The position numbers and the translations under genes are program-made. Below are positions 23,270 to 31,410 of a DNA stretch of 49,324 nucleotides, piece after piece. The DNA comes from Streptomyces nymphaeiformis. Its GTDB lineage: Bacteria > Actinomycetota > Actinomycetes > Streptomycetales > Streptomycetaceae. The notes under the pieces were generated by a model, which did no database searches, had not been told where the DNA came from, and saw only the letters and a list, made by a program, of their open reading frames with translations. The stretch covers positions 633,994 to 683,317 of the forward strand of contig NZ_JACHJY010000005.1 of NCBI RefSeq assembly GCF_014203895.1. The letters are read 5' to 3'. Positions within the stretch are counted from its first letter, which is position 1. The number at the start of each line of letters is the position of its first letter.

Positions 23270-24541
23270 ATGGCGGCAGGCGCCCCCCGGATCTTCGTCT
23301 CCCATCTCGCCGGAGTCCCCGTCTTCGACCCCGTCGGCGACCAGGTCGGCCGCGTCAGCGACCTCGTGGCCATGCTCCGCGTCGGCCGCAGGCCGCCCCG
23401 GCTGCTCGGCATGGTCGTGGAGGTGCTGAGCCGCCGCCGCGTCTTCGTCCCCATGACCCGGATCACCGGCGTCGCCTCCGGCCAGGTCATCACCACCGGC
23501 GTCGTCAACATGCGGCGCTTCGAGCGGCGCCCCACCGAGCGGCTCGTCCTCGGCGAGCTCCTCGACCGGCGCGTGACCCTCGTCGAGTCGGGCGAGGAGG
23601 TCACCGTCCTCGACGTCGCCATCCAGCAGCTGCCCGCCCGCCGCGACTGGGAGATCGACAAGGTCTTCGTCCGCAAGGGCAAGGGCGGGGTCCTGAGCCG
23701 CAAGGGCGAGACGCTGACCGTCGAGTGGTCGGCCGTCACCGGCTTCTCCCTGGAGGAGCACGGGCAGGGCGCCGAGAACCTGCTCGCCACCTTCGAGAAG
23801 CTGCGCCCCGCCGACCTCGCCAACGCCCTGCACCACCTCTCCCCCAAACGGCGCGTCGAGGTCGCCGCCGCCCTCGACGACGACCGGCTCGCCGACGTCC
23901 TGGAGGAGCTGCCCGAGGACGACCAGGTCGAGATCCTCGGCAAGCTCAAGGAGGAGCGCGCCGCCGACGTCCTGGAGGCGATGGACCCGGACGACGCCGC
24001 CGACCTGCTGTCCGAGCTGCCCGAGGAGGACCAGGAACGGCTGCTCACCCTGATGCAGCCGGACGACGCGGCCGACGTGCGCCGGCTCCTGGCGTACGAG
24101 GAGCGCACGGCGGGCGGTCTGATGACGACCGAGCCGATCGTGCTGCGCCCGGACGCCACCGTCGCGGACGCGCTGGCCCGGGTCCGCCAGCAGGACCTGT
24201 CGCCGGCTCTCGCCGCGCAGGTGTACGTGTGCCGGCCGCCGGACGAGACGCCGACCGGGAAGTACCTGGGCACGGTGCACTTCCAGCGGCTGCTTCGCGA
24301 CCCGCCGTTCACGCTGGTCAGCTCGATCGTGGACAGCGACCTGCCGCCGCTCGGCCCGGACACCCCGCTGCCGGCCGTGACCAGCTACCTCGCCGCGTAC
24401 AACATGGTCGCCGCGCCCGTCGTCGACGAGAGCGGCTCGCTGCTCGGCGCGGTCACCGTCGACGACGTGCTCGACCACCTGCTGCCGGACGACTGGCGGG
24501 AGACCGAGTTCCACGAGGAGGGGTCCGGACATGGCCGCTGA
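23270..24541 (+). CDS. MgtE N-terminal/CBS domain protein lacking the transporter domain
   Basis: This 423-aa cytoplasmic protein has two PRC-barrel-like parts (about 1-165), the MgtE N-domain with repeated EELPEDDQVEIL and DPDDAADLLSELPEEDQ helices (about 180-270), and a CBS pair (about 275-415). Full MgtE channels continue with five membrane helices. Here the gene ends after the CBS pair, so it may sense Mg2+ or nucleotides without being a channel. It overlaps the DUF1003 gene by 11 bases, making that membrane protein a likely partner. From memory the same pair occurs as Rv1232c and Rv1231c. Confidence 0.9.
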   Translation: MAAGAPRIFVSHLAGVPVFDPVGDQVGRVSDLVAMLRVGRRPPRLLGMVVEVLSRRRVFVPMTRITGVASGQVITTGVVNMRRFERRPTERLVLGELLDRRVTLVESGEEVTVLDVAIQQLPARRDWEIDKVFVRKGKGGVLSRKGETLTVEWSAVTGFSLEEHGQGAENLLATFEKLRPADLANALHHLSPKRRVEVAAALDDDRLADVLEELPEDDQVEILGKLKEERAADVLEAMDPDDAADLLSELPEEDQERLLTLMQPDDAADVRRLLAYEERTAGGLMTTEPIVLRPDATVADALARVRQQDLSPALAAQVYVCRPPDETPTGKYLGTVHFQRLLRDPPFTLVSSIVDSDLPPLGPDTPLPAVTSYLAAYNMVAAPVVDESGSLLGAVTVDDVLDHLLPDDWRETEFHEEGSGHGR

Positions 24542-25082
24542 ACGCACCCAGGACCGGGAGCGGTCCGTGCCCCGCATCCGGCTCGACCTGCCGCGCGAGC
24601 GGCGGACCCGGCTGCTCCCCGAGTACGACCCCGAGGCCTTCGGGCGGCTCTCGGAGCGGATCGCCCGCTTCCTGGGCACGGGCAGGTTCCTGGTCTGGAT
24701 GACCCTGACGGTCGTCGTCTGGATCGGGTGGAACGTCTTCGCGCCGTCGTCGCTGCGGTTCGACGAGTACCCCTTCATCTTCCTGACGCTCGCCCTGTCC
24801 CTCCAGGCCTCGTACGCGGCCCCGCTGATCCTGCTCGCGCAGAACCGGCAGGACGACCGGGACCGGGTCAACCTCGAACAGGACCGGAAGCAGAACGAGC
24901 GGTCGATCGCGGACACCGAGTACCTGACCCGGGAGATCGCGGCGCTGCGGATGGGCCTCGGCGAGGTCGCCACCCGCGACTGGATCCGCTCGGAGCTCCA
25001 GGACCTCATCAAGGAGATGGAGGAGCGCCGGGATCTATTCCCGTCCGGCGAGGACCGGGGAAGTGACGTACCCGACCGTTGA
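24531..25082 (+). CDS. DUF1003 membrane protein
   Basis: This 183-aa protein has two hydrophobic helices (about 52-72 and 82-103) separated by the short RFDEYPF turn. The DUF1003 signature LSLQASYAAPLILLAQNRQDDRDR spans the second helix and its exit. A charged helical C-terminus follows. The start overlaps the end of the MgtE-N/CBS gene, so translation is coupled. The role is unproven; it may form the membrane part of a magnesium-related complex with its neighbour. Confidence 0.9.
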   Translation: MAAERTQDRERSVPRIRLDLPRERRTRLLPEYDPEAFGRLSERIARFLGTGRFLVWMTLTVVVWIGWNVFAPSSLRFDEYPFIFLTLALSLQASYAAPLILLAQNRQDDRDRVNLEQDRKQNERSIADTEYLTREIAALRMGLGEVATRDWIRSELQDLIKEMEERRDLFPSGEDRGSDVPDR

Positions 25083-25126
25083 CAGCCCTTTCATGCGCCC
25101 GTGGTCCGCGCCGTACCATCGTCGGT

Positions 25127-26260
25127 ATGGCTACGGAAGACGCGGTGCTCGAAGCACTGGCGACGGTGAACGACCCTGAGATCAACAAGCCGATCACTGA
25201 GCTCGGCATGGTCAAGTCGGTGGAGATCGAACCGGACGGCAGGGTCGCCGTCACGGTCTACCTGACGGTCTCCGGGTGCCCGATGCGCGAGACCATCACG
25301 CAGCGCGTGACCGAGGCCGTCTCCCGGGTCGAGGGCGTCACCTCCGTCGACGTCTCGCTCGACGTGATGAGCGACGAGCAGCGCAAGGAGCTGGCGGCGG
25401 CTCTGCGCGGCACGAGCGCCGAGCGCGAGGTGCCCTTCGCGAAGCCGGGCTCGCTGACCCGGGTGTACGCGGTGGCGTCCGGCAAGGGCGGCGTCGGCAA
25501 GTCCTCCGTGACCGTGAACCTGGCCGCGGCGATGGCCGCCGACGGTCTGAAGGTCGGTGTCGTCGACGCCGACATCTACGGCCACAGCGTGCCGCGGATG
25601 CTGGGCGCGGACGGCCGTCCGACCCAGGTCGAGAACATGATCATGCCGCCGTCGGCGAACGGCGTGAAGGTCATCTCCATCGGCATGTTCACCCCGGGCA
25701 ACGCGCCCGTCGTGTGGCGCGGCCCGATGCTGCACCGCGCGCTCCAGCAGTTCCTCGCGGACGTGTACTGGGGCGACCTGGACGTCCTGCTGCTCGACCT
25801 GCCCCCGGGCACCGGCGACATCGCGATCTCGGTCGCGCAGCTCGTGCCGAACGCGGAGATCCTCGTCGTCACGACCCCGCAGCAGGCCGCTGCCGAGGTC
25901 GCCGAGCGGGCCGGCTCGATCGCCGTGCAGACCCACCAGAAGATCGTCGGCGTCGTCGAGAACATGGCGGGCCTGCCGTGTCCGCACTGCGACGAGATGG
26001 TCGACGTGTTCGGCACGGGCGGCGGCCAGAAGGTCGCGGACGGCCTGACGCAGACCACGGGCGCGACGGTCCCGGTCCTCGGCTCGATCCCGATCGACGT
26101 ACGGCTCCGCGAGGGCGGCGACGACGGCAAGCCGGTCGTCCTCTCCGACCCCGACTCCCCGGCGGGCGCGGCGCTCCGCGCCATCGCGGGCAAGCTCGGC
26201 GGCCGCCAGCGCGGCCTGTCGGGCATGAGCCTGGGCATCACGCCGCGCAACAAGTTCTGA
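25127..26260 (+). CDS. mrp: Mrp/ApbC family Fe-S carrier ATPase
   Basis: This 377-aa cytosolic P-loop ATPase is thought to carry and deliver Fe-S clusters. An N-terminal MIP18/DUF59 domain (about 1-95) is followed by the deviant Walker A SGKGGVGKSS (about 122), Switch-type DADIYGHS, the LLLDLPPGTGD motif and the CPHC cysteine pair that holds a bridging cluster in the dimer. ATG at 25127 is preferred to an upstream GTG because TACCAT lies seven bases before it (leaderless pattern) and the DUF59 domain starts there. It ends at a strong terminator. Confidence 0.95.
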   Translation: MATEDAVLEALATVNDPEINKPITELGMVKSVEIEPDGRVAVTVYLTVSGCPMRETITQRVTEAVSRVEGVTSVDVSLDVMSDEQRKELAAALRGTSAEREVPFAKPGSLTRVYAVASGKGGVGKSSVTVNLAAAMAADGLKVGVVDADIYGHSVPRMLGADGRPTQVENMIMPPSANGVKVISIGMFTPGNAPVVWRGPMLHRALQQFLADVYWGDLDVLLLDLPPGTGDIAISVAQLVPNAEILVVTTPQQAAAEVAERAGSIAVQTHQKIVGVVENMAGLPCPHCDEMVDVFGTGGGQKVADGLTQTTGATVPVLGSIPIDVRLREGGDDGKPVVLSDPDSPAGAALRAIAGKLGGRQRGLSGMSLGITPRNKF

Positions 26261-26263
26261 CAC

Positions 26264-26309
26264 GACACGGCGAAGGGCGCCCCCCGACGGGGGCGCCCTT
26301 CGCCGTGTC
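26264..26309. terminator. Bidirectional terminator between mrp and the 201-aa gene
   Basis: GACACGGCGAAGGGCGCCCC and its complement pair over about 20 bases around a CCGACG loop. The hairpin touches the stop codon of the convergent gene. Confidence 0.88.
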
Positions 26310-26914
26310 TAGGCGCCGTACGCGCCGAGGTCCTTCACCTGCGAGAAACCGAGCCCGTACGCGCTCATCCCCCGCCCGTACGCCCCGATGTGCACATCCC
26401 CCGCGGACCCGGCGAGCACCCACCCGAACTCGGACTCCCGGTAGTGGAACGGCACCGGCACGCCGTCCACGGGCAGCGAGAGGCTCGTCCAGGCCGGCCC
26501 GTCGAGGTCGTCGGCGAGCTCGAAGGCCGTCTCGGTCTGCTGGTCCAGCCAGTGGTCCCGCAGCGCGTGGTCGAGCGAGGCGGGCCAGGTGTGGGCGAGG
26601 AGCCCGGAGCCGGCCAGCCAGGCGGCCGAGGAGACCGTGGTGGCGTCCAGGACGCCGGTGCCGTCCCCGGTGCGGCGGACGGGGTTCGCGGCCACCGTCA
26701 CGACGACGGCGAAGCGCTCCTTCTCCGCGCCGCCGGCCTCGGACTTTATCGACGGCTCGTCACCGTGGCCCAGCGAGCCGTGCTGGACGGTGCCGTCCGC
26801 CGCCGTACCGACCTGCATCAGCCGGCGCGGGCCGGTGAACGCCTCGTCCAGCCCGTACCAGGCGAAGGGTGCGCGCAGAAAGCCATCGGCTTCCACCCGA
26901 CTCGTCGTCTTCAT
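26309..26914 (-). CDS. Conserved hypothetical protein (201 aa)
   Basis: A soluble-looking protein with no signal peptide, beginning MKTTSRVEADGFLRAPFAWYG and ending in a Gly/Tyr-rich stretch (AYGRGMSAYGLG, then LGAYGA). The ATG has a very good Shine-Dalgarno (GAGGAGG, ten bases upstream). I have no family name for it. It is convergent with mrp and upstream of the tatB-htrA-sigma cluster on the same strand order only by position; no operon link is evident. Confidence 0.78.
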   Translation of the reverse strand: MKTTSRVEADGFLRAPFAWYGLDEAFTGPRRLMQVGTAADGTVQHGSLGHGDEPSIKSEAGGAEKERFAVVVTVAANPVRRTGDGTGVLDATTVSSAAWLAGSGLLAHTWPASLDHALRDHWLDQQTETAFELADDLDGPAWTSLSLPVDGVPVPFHYRESEFGWVLAGSAGDVHIGAYGRGMSAYGLGFSQVKDLGAYGA

Positions 26915-26988
26915 TCCGGCCGCCTCCTCGTTCCGTCAACAGAGGGAGGATAGCCACCAGGGAGGAGCGGGTCGGTGACAGGCCGTCG

Positions 26989-27444
26989 TCAGGTGGCGTC
27001 CGAGTCGTACGGAGGACGCTCAGCGGCGCCCGGATCGTCCCGCTTGTCCTGCTTCTTCAGCAGGTCCGGGGAGCCGTTGACCGCGGTGGGCGCGGCCGAG
27101 GGCGCGGGTGCGGTCTCGCGGCCGTGGACGGCGTCGGCGACCTCGTTCATCTCCTTCTTGAGGTCGAACGTGCCGCGCAGCTCCTTGAGCTCCTTGAGGT
27201 CCTCGTTGTTCTCCAGCTGCTTGCGGAGGAACGTCTTGGGGTTGAGGTCCTCGAACTCGAAGTCCTTGAACTCCGGACCGAGCTCGCTGCGGATGTCCTG
27301 CTTCGCGCTGTCGGAGAACTCGCGGATCTTCCGGATGAAGCGCGAGACGTCCTGGATCACCTTCGGGAGCTTGTCCGGCCCGAAGACGAGCACGGCGAGG
27401 ACCACGAGCGTCACCAGCTCGAGTGCGCCTATGTCGCTGAACAC
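26989..27444 (-). CDS. tatB: Sec-independent translocase subunit TatB
   Basis: This 151-aa component of the twin-arginine export system has an N-terminal transmembrane helix (about 6-22) ending in FGPDKLPK, the TatB hinge pattern, then a long amphipathic charged helix and a variable Ala/Pro/Asp tail. Start is GTG. It is the last gene of the sigma-anti-sigma-HtrA-TatB series, 91 bases after HtrA. The same order is known from M. tuberculosis (sigE, rseA, htrA, tatB). Confidence 0.92.
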   Translation of the reverse strand: MFSDIGALELVTLVVLAVLVFGPDKLPKVIQDVSRFIRKIREFSDSAKQDIRSELGPEFKDFEFEDLNPKTFLRKQLENNEDLKELKELRGTFDLKKEMNEVADAVHGRETAPAPSAAPTAVNGSPDLLKKQDKRDDPGAAERPPYDSDAT

Positions 27445-27535
27445 CTAGTAGCTCCTTCACGCCGGTCCAGGGCCCGGTCCACGGTACCCGCCCAAACTGT
27501 CGGACGGGTACCTCGTGGCGTCCGCGACGTGGCGC

Positions 27536-29512
27536 TCAGGTGCCCTGCGAGGATCCGAGCGTCAACGTCTTTGTCAGCTCTTTGCCGTCGCGGCTCAGGG
27601 TGAGCTCCAGCTTGTCGCCGGGACGGTGGGCGCGGATCTTCACGATGAGCTCCTCGCCGTTGTGCACGCGCTGGCCGTCGACCCGGGTGATGACGTCCCC
27701 CGGGCGGAGTCCGGCCTTGGCGGCGGGGCCGCCGGCGGTGACGGAGGCGGAGCCGTCCTTGCCCTTCTCGCCGACGCGGGCGCCGTCGCCGTTGAACTGC
27801 ATGTCGAGGCTCACACCGATGACGGGGTGGGTGGCCTTGCCGGTGTTGATGAGCTCCTCGGCGACGCGCTTGCCCTGGTTGATCGGTATGGCGAAGCCGA
27901 GACCGATGGAGCCGGGCTGGCTCGCGCCGCCCTCGCCGTCGCCGGAGCCGCCGCCGGCGGCGCGGATCGCGCTGTTGATGCCGACGACCCGGGCCTTGGA
28001 GTCGAGCAGCGGGCCGCCGGAGTTGCCGGGGTTGATCGGGGCGTCGGTCTGCAGCGCGTCGACGTAGCTGATGTCGCTGCCGTCGCCCTTCTCGCCGCCG
28101 GCGGTGATCGGGCGCTCCTTGGCGCTGATGATGCCGGAGGTGACGGTGTTGGACAGGTCGAAGGGGGCGCCGATGGCGACGACGGGGTCGCCGACGCGGA
28201 CGTTGTCGGAGTTGCCGAGCGGGAGCGCCTTGAGGCCGGAGACGCCGGTGACCTGGACGACGGCCAGGTCGTAGCCGGTGTCCTTGCCGATGAGCTTGGC
28301 GCGGGCGGTCTCGCCGCTGGAGAAGGTCACCGAGATGTCGCCGGAGGACGCGGCGCCGTCGACGACGTGGTTGTTGGTAAGGATGTGGCCCTTGTTGTCG
28401 AGGACGAAGCCGGTGCCGGTGCCGGAGGAGCCGTTGCCCCGGACGTGCAGGGTGACGACGCCGGGCAGGGCGCTGGCGGCGATGCCGGCGACGCTGTCGG
28501 GGGCGCGGCCGGTGTCCCCGGCCTCGGCCTGCGGCAGCTCGACGGTGGTGAGCCCGCCGTTCCGCTCGACGTACGCGCCGATGCCGCCGCCGATGACGCC
28601 GGTGACCAGGGCGAAGACGAGCGCCCCGGCGAGGGCGAGCCCCTTGCGGGACTTCTTCGCGGGCGCGGGCGCGGCACCCGGGGCGCCCCAGGGGTCGTAC
28701 TGCACCCAGGGCGCGGCGGCGACGACCTGCGGCTGCGGCTGGACGTGCGCCTGCGGGTGCGGGTGCGCCTGAGGCGGTACGGAGGCGGCCGGGCGCTGCA
28801 CGGGCGGCGCGGGCGCCCAGGGCCCCGGCTCGCCGTAGGGCGGCGTGCGGTACTCGTCGGGCGTGTGCAACGGCTGCCGCGCGGGCGCGTGCCCCTCGGC
28901 CCCGACGAGCACGGGGGCCGACTCCGCCGGAGGTACGACGGCGGGCTCGGACGCGGGGGCCGGCTCCGCCGGGGATGCGGCGGGAACAGCGGGCGCGGCG
29001 GACTCCGGCGCGGGCGCGGATTTCGTCATATCCACGGCCGGCGCGGGGGCCGACTCCGCGGGGGGCACGACGGCGGACTCCGACGCGGGCACAGCGGTCG
29101 GCTCCGCCGGGGAGGCGGCGTCAGCCGCCGCGGGCGCGGCGGTCGGCTCCGCCTGAGGTGCGGCGGCGGGCGCGGGCACGGTGGCCGGCTCCGCCGCAGG
29201 TGCGGCGGCGGGCGCGGGCACGGTGGCCGGCTCCGCCGCAGGTGCGGCGGCGGACTCCGGCGCGGGCGCGGACTTCGTCATATTCACGGCGGGGGCCTGC
29301 GGCTCCCCCGCCGGCCCGGCCTCGGCTGCCGCGGGCTCCGCCGCGACCGGCTCGGATTCCACAGCCTCGGGCGCGGCCGGAGCGGGCGGCTCCTGATTCG
29401 GGGTCGGCTGGGGCGCGGGCAGCGGGAAGTCGCCGTCGGCCTCCTCGGGTATGCGTGCCGCCTCCGGTGCGCTCGAAGGCCGGCTCCACCAGTTCGGCTT
29501 CCCGTTGTTCAT
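27536..29512 (-). CDS. HtrA/DegP-type S1C serine protease with disordered N-terminus
   Basis: This 658-aa membrane-anchored protease handles damaged envelope proteins. Residues 1-285 are cytoplasmic and Ala/Pro/Glu-rich with internal repeats (MTKSAPAPESAA occurs twice). A single transmembrane helix lies at about 288-312. The trypsin-like domain has His382 (NNHVVDG), Asp415 (YDLAVVQV) and Ser498 (PGNSGGPL). A PDZ domain occupies about 560-655 with GLRPGDVITRVDG. ATG at 29512 is chosen because GGGGAG is five bases before it; an upstream GTG is possible. It is in the anti-sigma operon, 75 bases after that gene. Confidence 0.92.
   Translation of the reverse strand: MNNGKPNWWSRPSSAPEAARIPEEADGDFPLPAPQPTPNQEPPAPAAPEAVESEPVAAEPAAAEAGPAGEPQAPAVNMTKSAPAPESAAAPAAEPATVPAPAAAPAAEPATVPAPAAAPQAEPTAAPAAADAASPAEPTAVPASESAVVPPAESAPAPAVDMTKSAPAPESAAPAVPAASPAEPAPASEPAVVPPAESAPVLVGAEGHAPARQPLHTPDEYRTPPYGEPGPWAPAPPVQRPAASVPPQAHPHPQAHVQPQPQVVAAAPWVQYDPWGAPGAAPAPAKKSRKGLALAGALVFALVTGVIGGGIGAYVERNGGLTTVELPQAEAGDTGRAPDSVAGIAASALPGVVTLHVRGNGSSGTGTGFVLDNKGHILTNNHVVDGAASSGDISVTFSSGETARAKLIGKDTGYDLAVVQVTGVSGLKALPLGNSDNVRVGDPVVAIGAPFDLSNTVTSGIISAKERPITAGGEKGDGSDISYVDALQTDAPINPGNSGGPLLDSKARVVGINSAIRAAGGGSGDGEGGASQPGSIGLGFAIPINQGKRVAEELINTGKATHPVIGVSLDMQFNGDGARVGEKGKDGSASVTAGGPAAKAGLRPGDVITRVDGQRVHNGEELIVKIRAHRPGDKLELTLSRDGKELTKTLTLGSSQGT
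29160..29243. repeat. 42-bp tandem duplication in the HtrA N-terminal region
   Basis: Two identical 42-base units (29160-29201 and 29202-29243) follow each other. They encode 14 residues of the type AAEPATVPAPAAAP, so the frame is kept. Identical codons mean a recent duplication or ongoing slippage. Confidence 0.85.
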
Positions 29513-29587
29513 GCTCTCCCCGCAACCGCTGACCCGTCCGCGCCCCTGGGTCGGGCGCCCTGCCCCTGGATTCAACCAGGTCGCGGG

Positions 29588-30514
29588 TCAGCGGTGGGAG
29601 CCGAGCGGTCCGGTCGTCGGGCTCGCCATCGGGCTGGGCCCGGGGGCGAAGGCCAACTGGAGGGCCGGGGCCGTCGGCCGTATGAACGGCGAGAGCGCCA
29701 GGAGCGACTGCGGGACCTGGTTCCGGAGGCGTACGGCCACGAACGGCGCGGCGGCGGAGTGCACCGCGTCCGGCGGGACCGCGCCCGACGGGACCGTGCC
29801 CTGGGCCGCGGCGACGACCGGGCCCTGCGGGACCGCGGCCGGGGTCACCGCGGCGAGCGGCTCGGCGTCGCCGACGGACGGGGCGCCCGAACGCTCGCCG
29901 GAACGCGCGCCGCGCCCGGTCGCGACGCTCGGACCGCCGCCGCCGGTCGTGGTGGTCCGCAGCGGCGTGACCGCGCTGCCGGCACCCTGGCCGCCGCGCG
30001 CGCTCGCGCTCACCGAGGTCTCCAGGGGCAGCGTGCCGCCGAGGGCGATCGCCGCGAACGACACGGCGCTGGCCGCGGCGAACGCGAAGCGCCGCCCCCG
30101 GCCGGAGGTCCCGGCGGGGCGGTAGCCGACGCTGTGGATGCCGAAGGCCGCCCCGGGGGTGCCGGGGCGCGGGGTGACGACGGCGGCGGTGGCGAAGCCG
30201 TCCGACTTCACTCCGCCCGCGCCGAGGAGCTCTTCGAGCGGGCCGCGCGGCCCGCCGGGCTCACCGGGACCCCCGGGAAGGCCCTGGAGCCGGGCGAGGA
30301 AGCCCTCGGAGGGCGGTGGAGGGGCCGCGGAGGCGAAGACGCTCTTCAGCGTGCGCTGGGCGTCCGCCTCGGCCTTGCAGCGGGCGCAGGTCGCCAGGTG
30401 CGCGAGGACCCGCTCGCGGGCGTCGTGGCCGAGTTCGCCGTCGACGAGCGCGGCCAGCCGGTCCCCGAGGTGGTGTTCCGCGGGGGTCGGCGACGGGGGA
30501 CGTGTGCCGCTCAC
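29588..30514 (-). CDS. Zinc-binding anti-sigma factor (RseA-like)
   Basis: This 308-aa protein has an anti-sigma ZAS domain at the N-terminus with His39, Cys43 and Cys46 in HLATCARC (Hx3Cx2C). A Gly/Pro-rich linker follows, then a modest hydrophobic helix at about 143-163 and a long low-complexity C-terminal half. It probably holds the ECF sigma factor inactive until stress. GTG at 30514 overlaps the sigma stop as GTGA, making a fixed-ratio pair. From memory the mycobacterial partner RseA is shorter and soluble. The membrane helix and 145-residue extracytoplasmic tail suggest control by proteolysis here. Confidence 0.87.
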   Translation of the reverse strand: MSGTRPPSPTPAEHHLGDRLAALVDGELGHDARERVLAHLATCARCKAEADAQRTLKSVFASAAPPPPSEGFLARLQGLPGGPGEPGGPRGPLEELLGAGGVKSDGFATAAVVTPRPGTPGAAFGIHSVGYRPAGTSGRGRRFAFAAASAVSFAAIALGGTLPLETSVSASARGGQGAGSAVTPLRTTTTGGGGPSVATGRGARSGERSGAPSVGDAEPLAAVTPAAVPQGPVVAAAQGTVPSGAVPPDAVHSAAAPFVAVRLRNQVPQSLLALSPFIRPTAPALQLAFAPGPSPMASPTTGPLGSHR

Positions 30515-31269
30515 GCTGTCGACGCCTCCCATCCGACGGAGGCGAGGGCACGCTCCGCCCGGGCCTCGGGCGAGCGGTGCTTGAGCGCCTTGCGCAGGTG
30601 GGAGCGGCCGCGGTGGATGCGGCTGCGGACGGTGCCGAGCTTCACCCCGAGGGTCGCGGCGATCTCCTCGTACGAGAGGCCTTCGATGTCGCAGAGGACG
30701 ACCGCCGCGCGGAACTCGGGCGCGAGGGTGTCGAGGGCCTGCTGCACGTCGGCGTCGAAGTGCGTGTCGTTGAACGCCTGCTGCGGCGAGGGCTCGCGGC
30801 TGGGCAGCCGCTCGGCCGCGTCGTCGGCGAGCGCGTCGAAGCGGATGCGCTGCTTGCGGCGGACCATGTCGAGGAACAGGTTGGTGGTGATGCGGTGCAG
30901 CCAGCCCTCGAAGGTGCCCGGGGTGTACGTCGACAGCGAGCGGAAGACGCGGACGAAGACCTCCTGGGTCAGGTCCTCGGCGTCGTGCTGGTTGCCCGTC
31001 AGGCGGTAGGCGAGGCGGTAGACCCGGCCACTGTGCGTGCTGACGATCTCCTCCCAGGTGGGAGGGGTCCACGCCTGCGATTCCGCGTCCGATGCGAAGG
31101 TCGCGGTGGTGGGAGCGGAGTCGGTGGTGCGGAAACGGTCAGCGGTGTCGGTCACGGATTTCGGCTCACCCGCCGACCTGAGAAGACGCCGAAGCACTCC
31201 TCCCCGATCCACAAGCGCAGCCGCACCTCCCCTGTCGGCTCTGGTGGTGTCCAGTGGAGCCCCTACCAT
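30511..31269 (-). CDS. ECF RNA polymerase sigma factor, mycobacterial SigE type
   Basis: This 252-aa group-4 sigma factor carries region 2 (about 80-150) with YRLAYRLTGNQHDAEDLTQEVF and region 4 (about 185-240) with the HTH SYEEIAATLGVKLGTVRSRIHRGR. An 80-residue N-terminal extension, unusual for small ECF sigmas, matches M. tuberculosis SigE, as do the neighbours (divergent methyltransferase, anti-sigma, HtrA, TatB). It likely drives envelope-stress genes. ATG at 31269 is favoured by GAGG five bases upstream; GTG at 31275 is possible. It is not the S. coelicolor gene called sigE, so no symbol is given. Confidence 0.92.
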   Translation of the reverse strand: MVGAPLDTTRADRGGAAALVDRGGVLRRLLRSAGEPKSVTDTADRFRTTDSAPTTATFASDAESQAWTPPTWEEIVSTHSGRVYRLAYRLTGNQHDAEDLTQEVFVRVFRSLSTYTPGTFEGWLHRITTNLFLDMVRRKQRIRFDALADDAAERLPSREPSPQQAFNDTHFDADVQQALDTLAPEFRAAVVLCDIEGLSYEEIAATLGVKLGTVRSRIHRGRSHLRKALKHRSPEARAERALASVGWEASTA

Positions 31270-31410
31270 AGCCACCTCGCCCGTTAGCTCCGGATAAGAA
31301 TCTTTACGCGAATTTGGAACCGGCTCGCCCGGCGTCCTCCTCCGCGTCCTTCCCCTGGTGAACGCCCGGTCCCATCTGCGGGTTCCCGCTGACAGCGGAT
31401 ACAGTCACCG

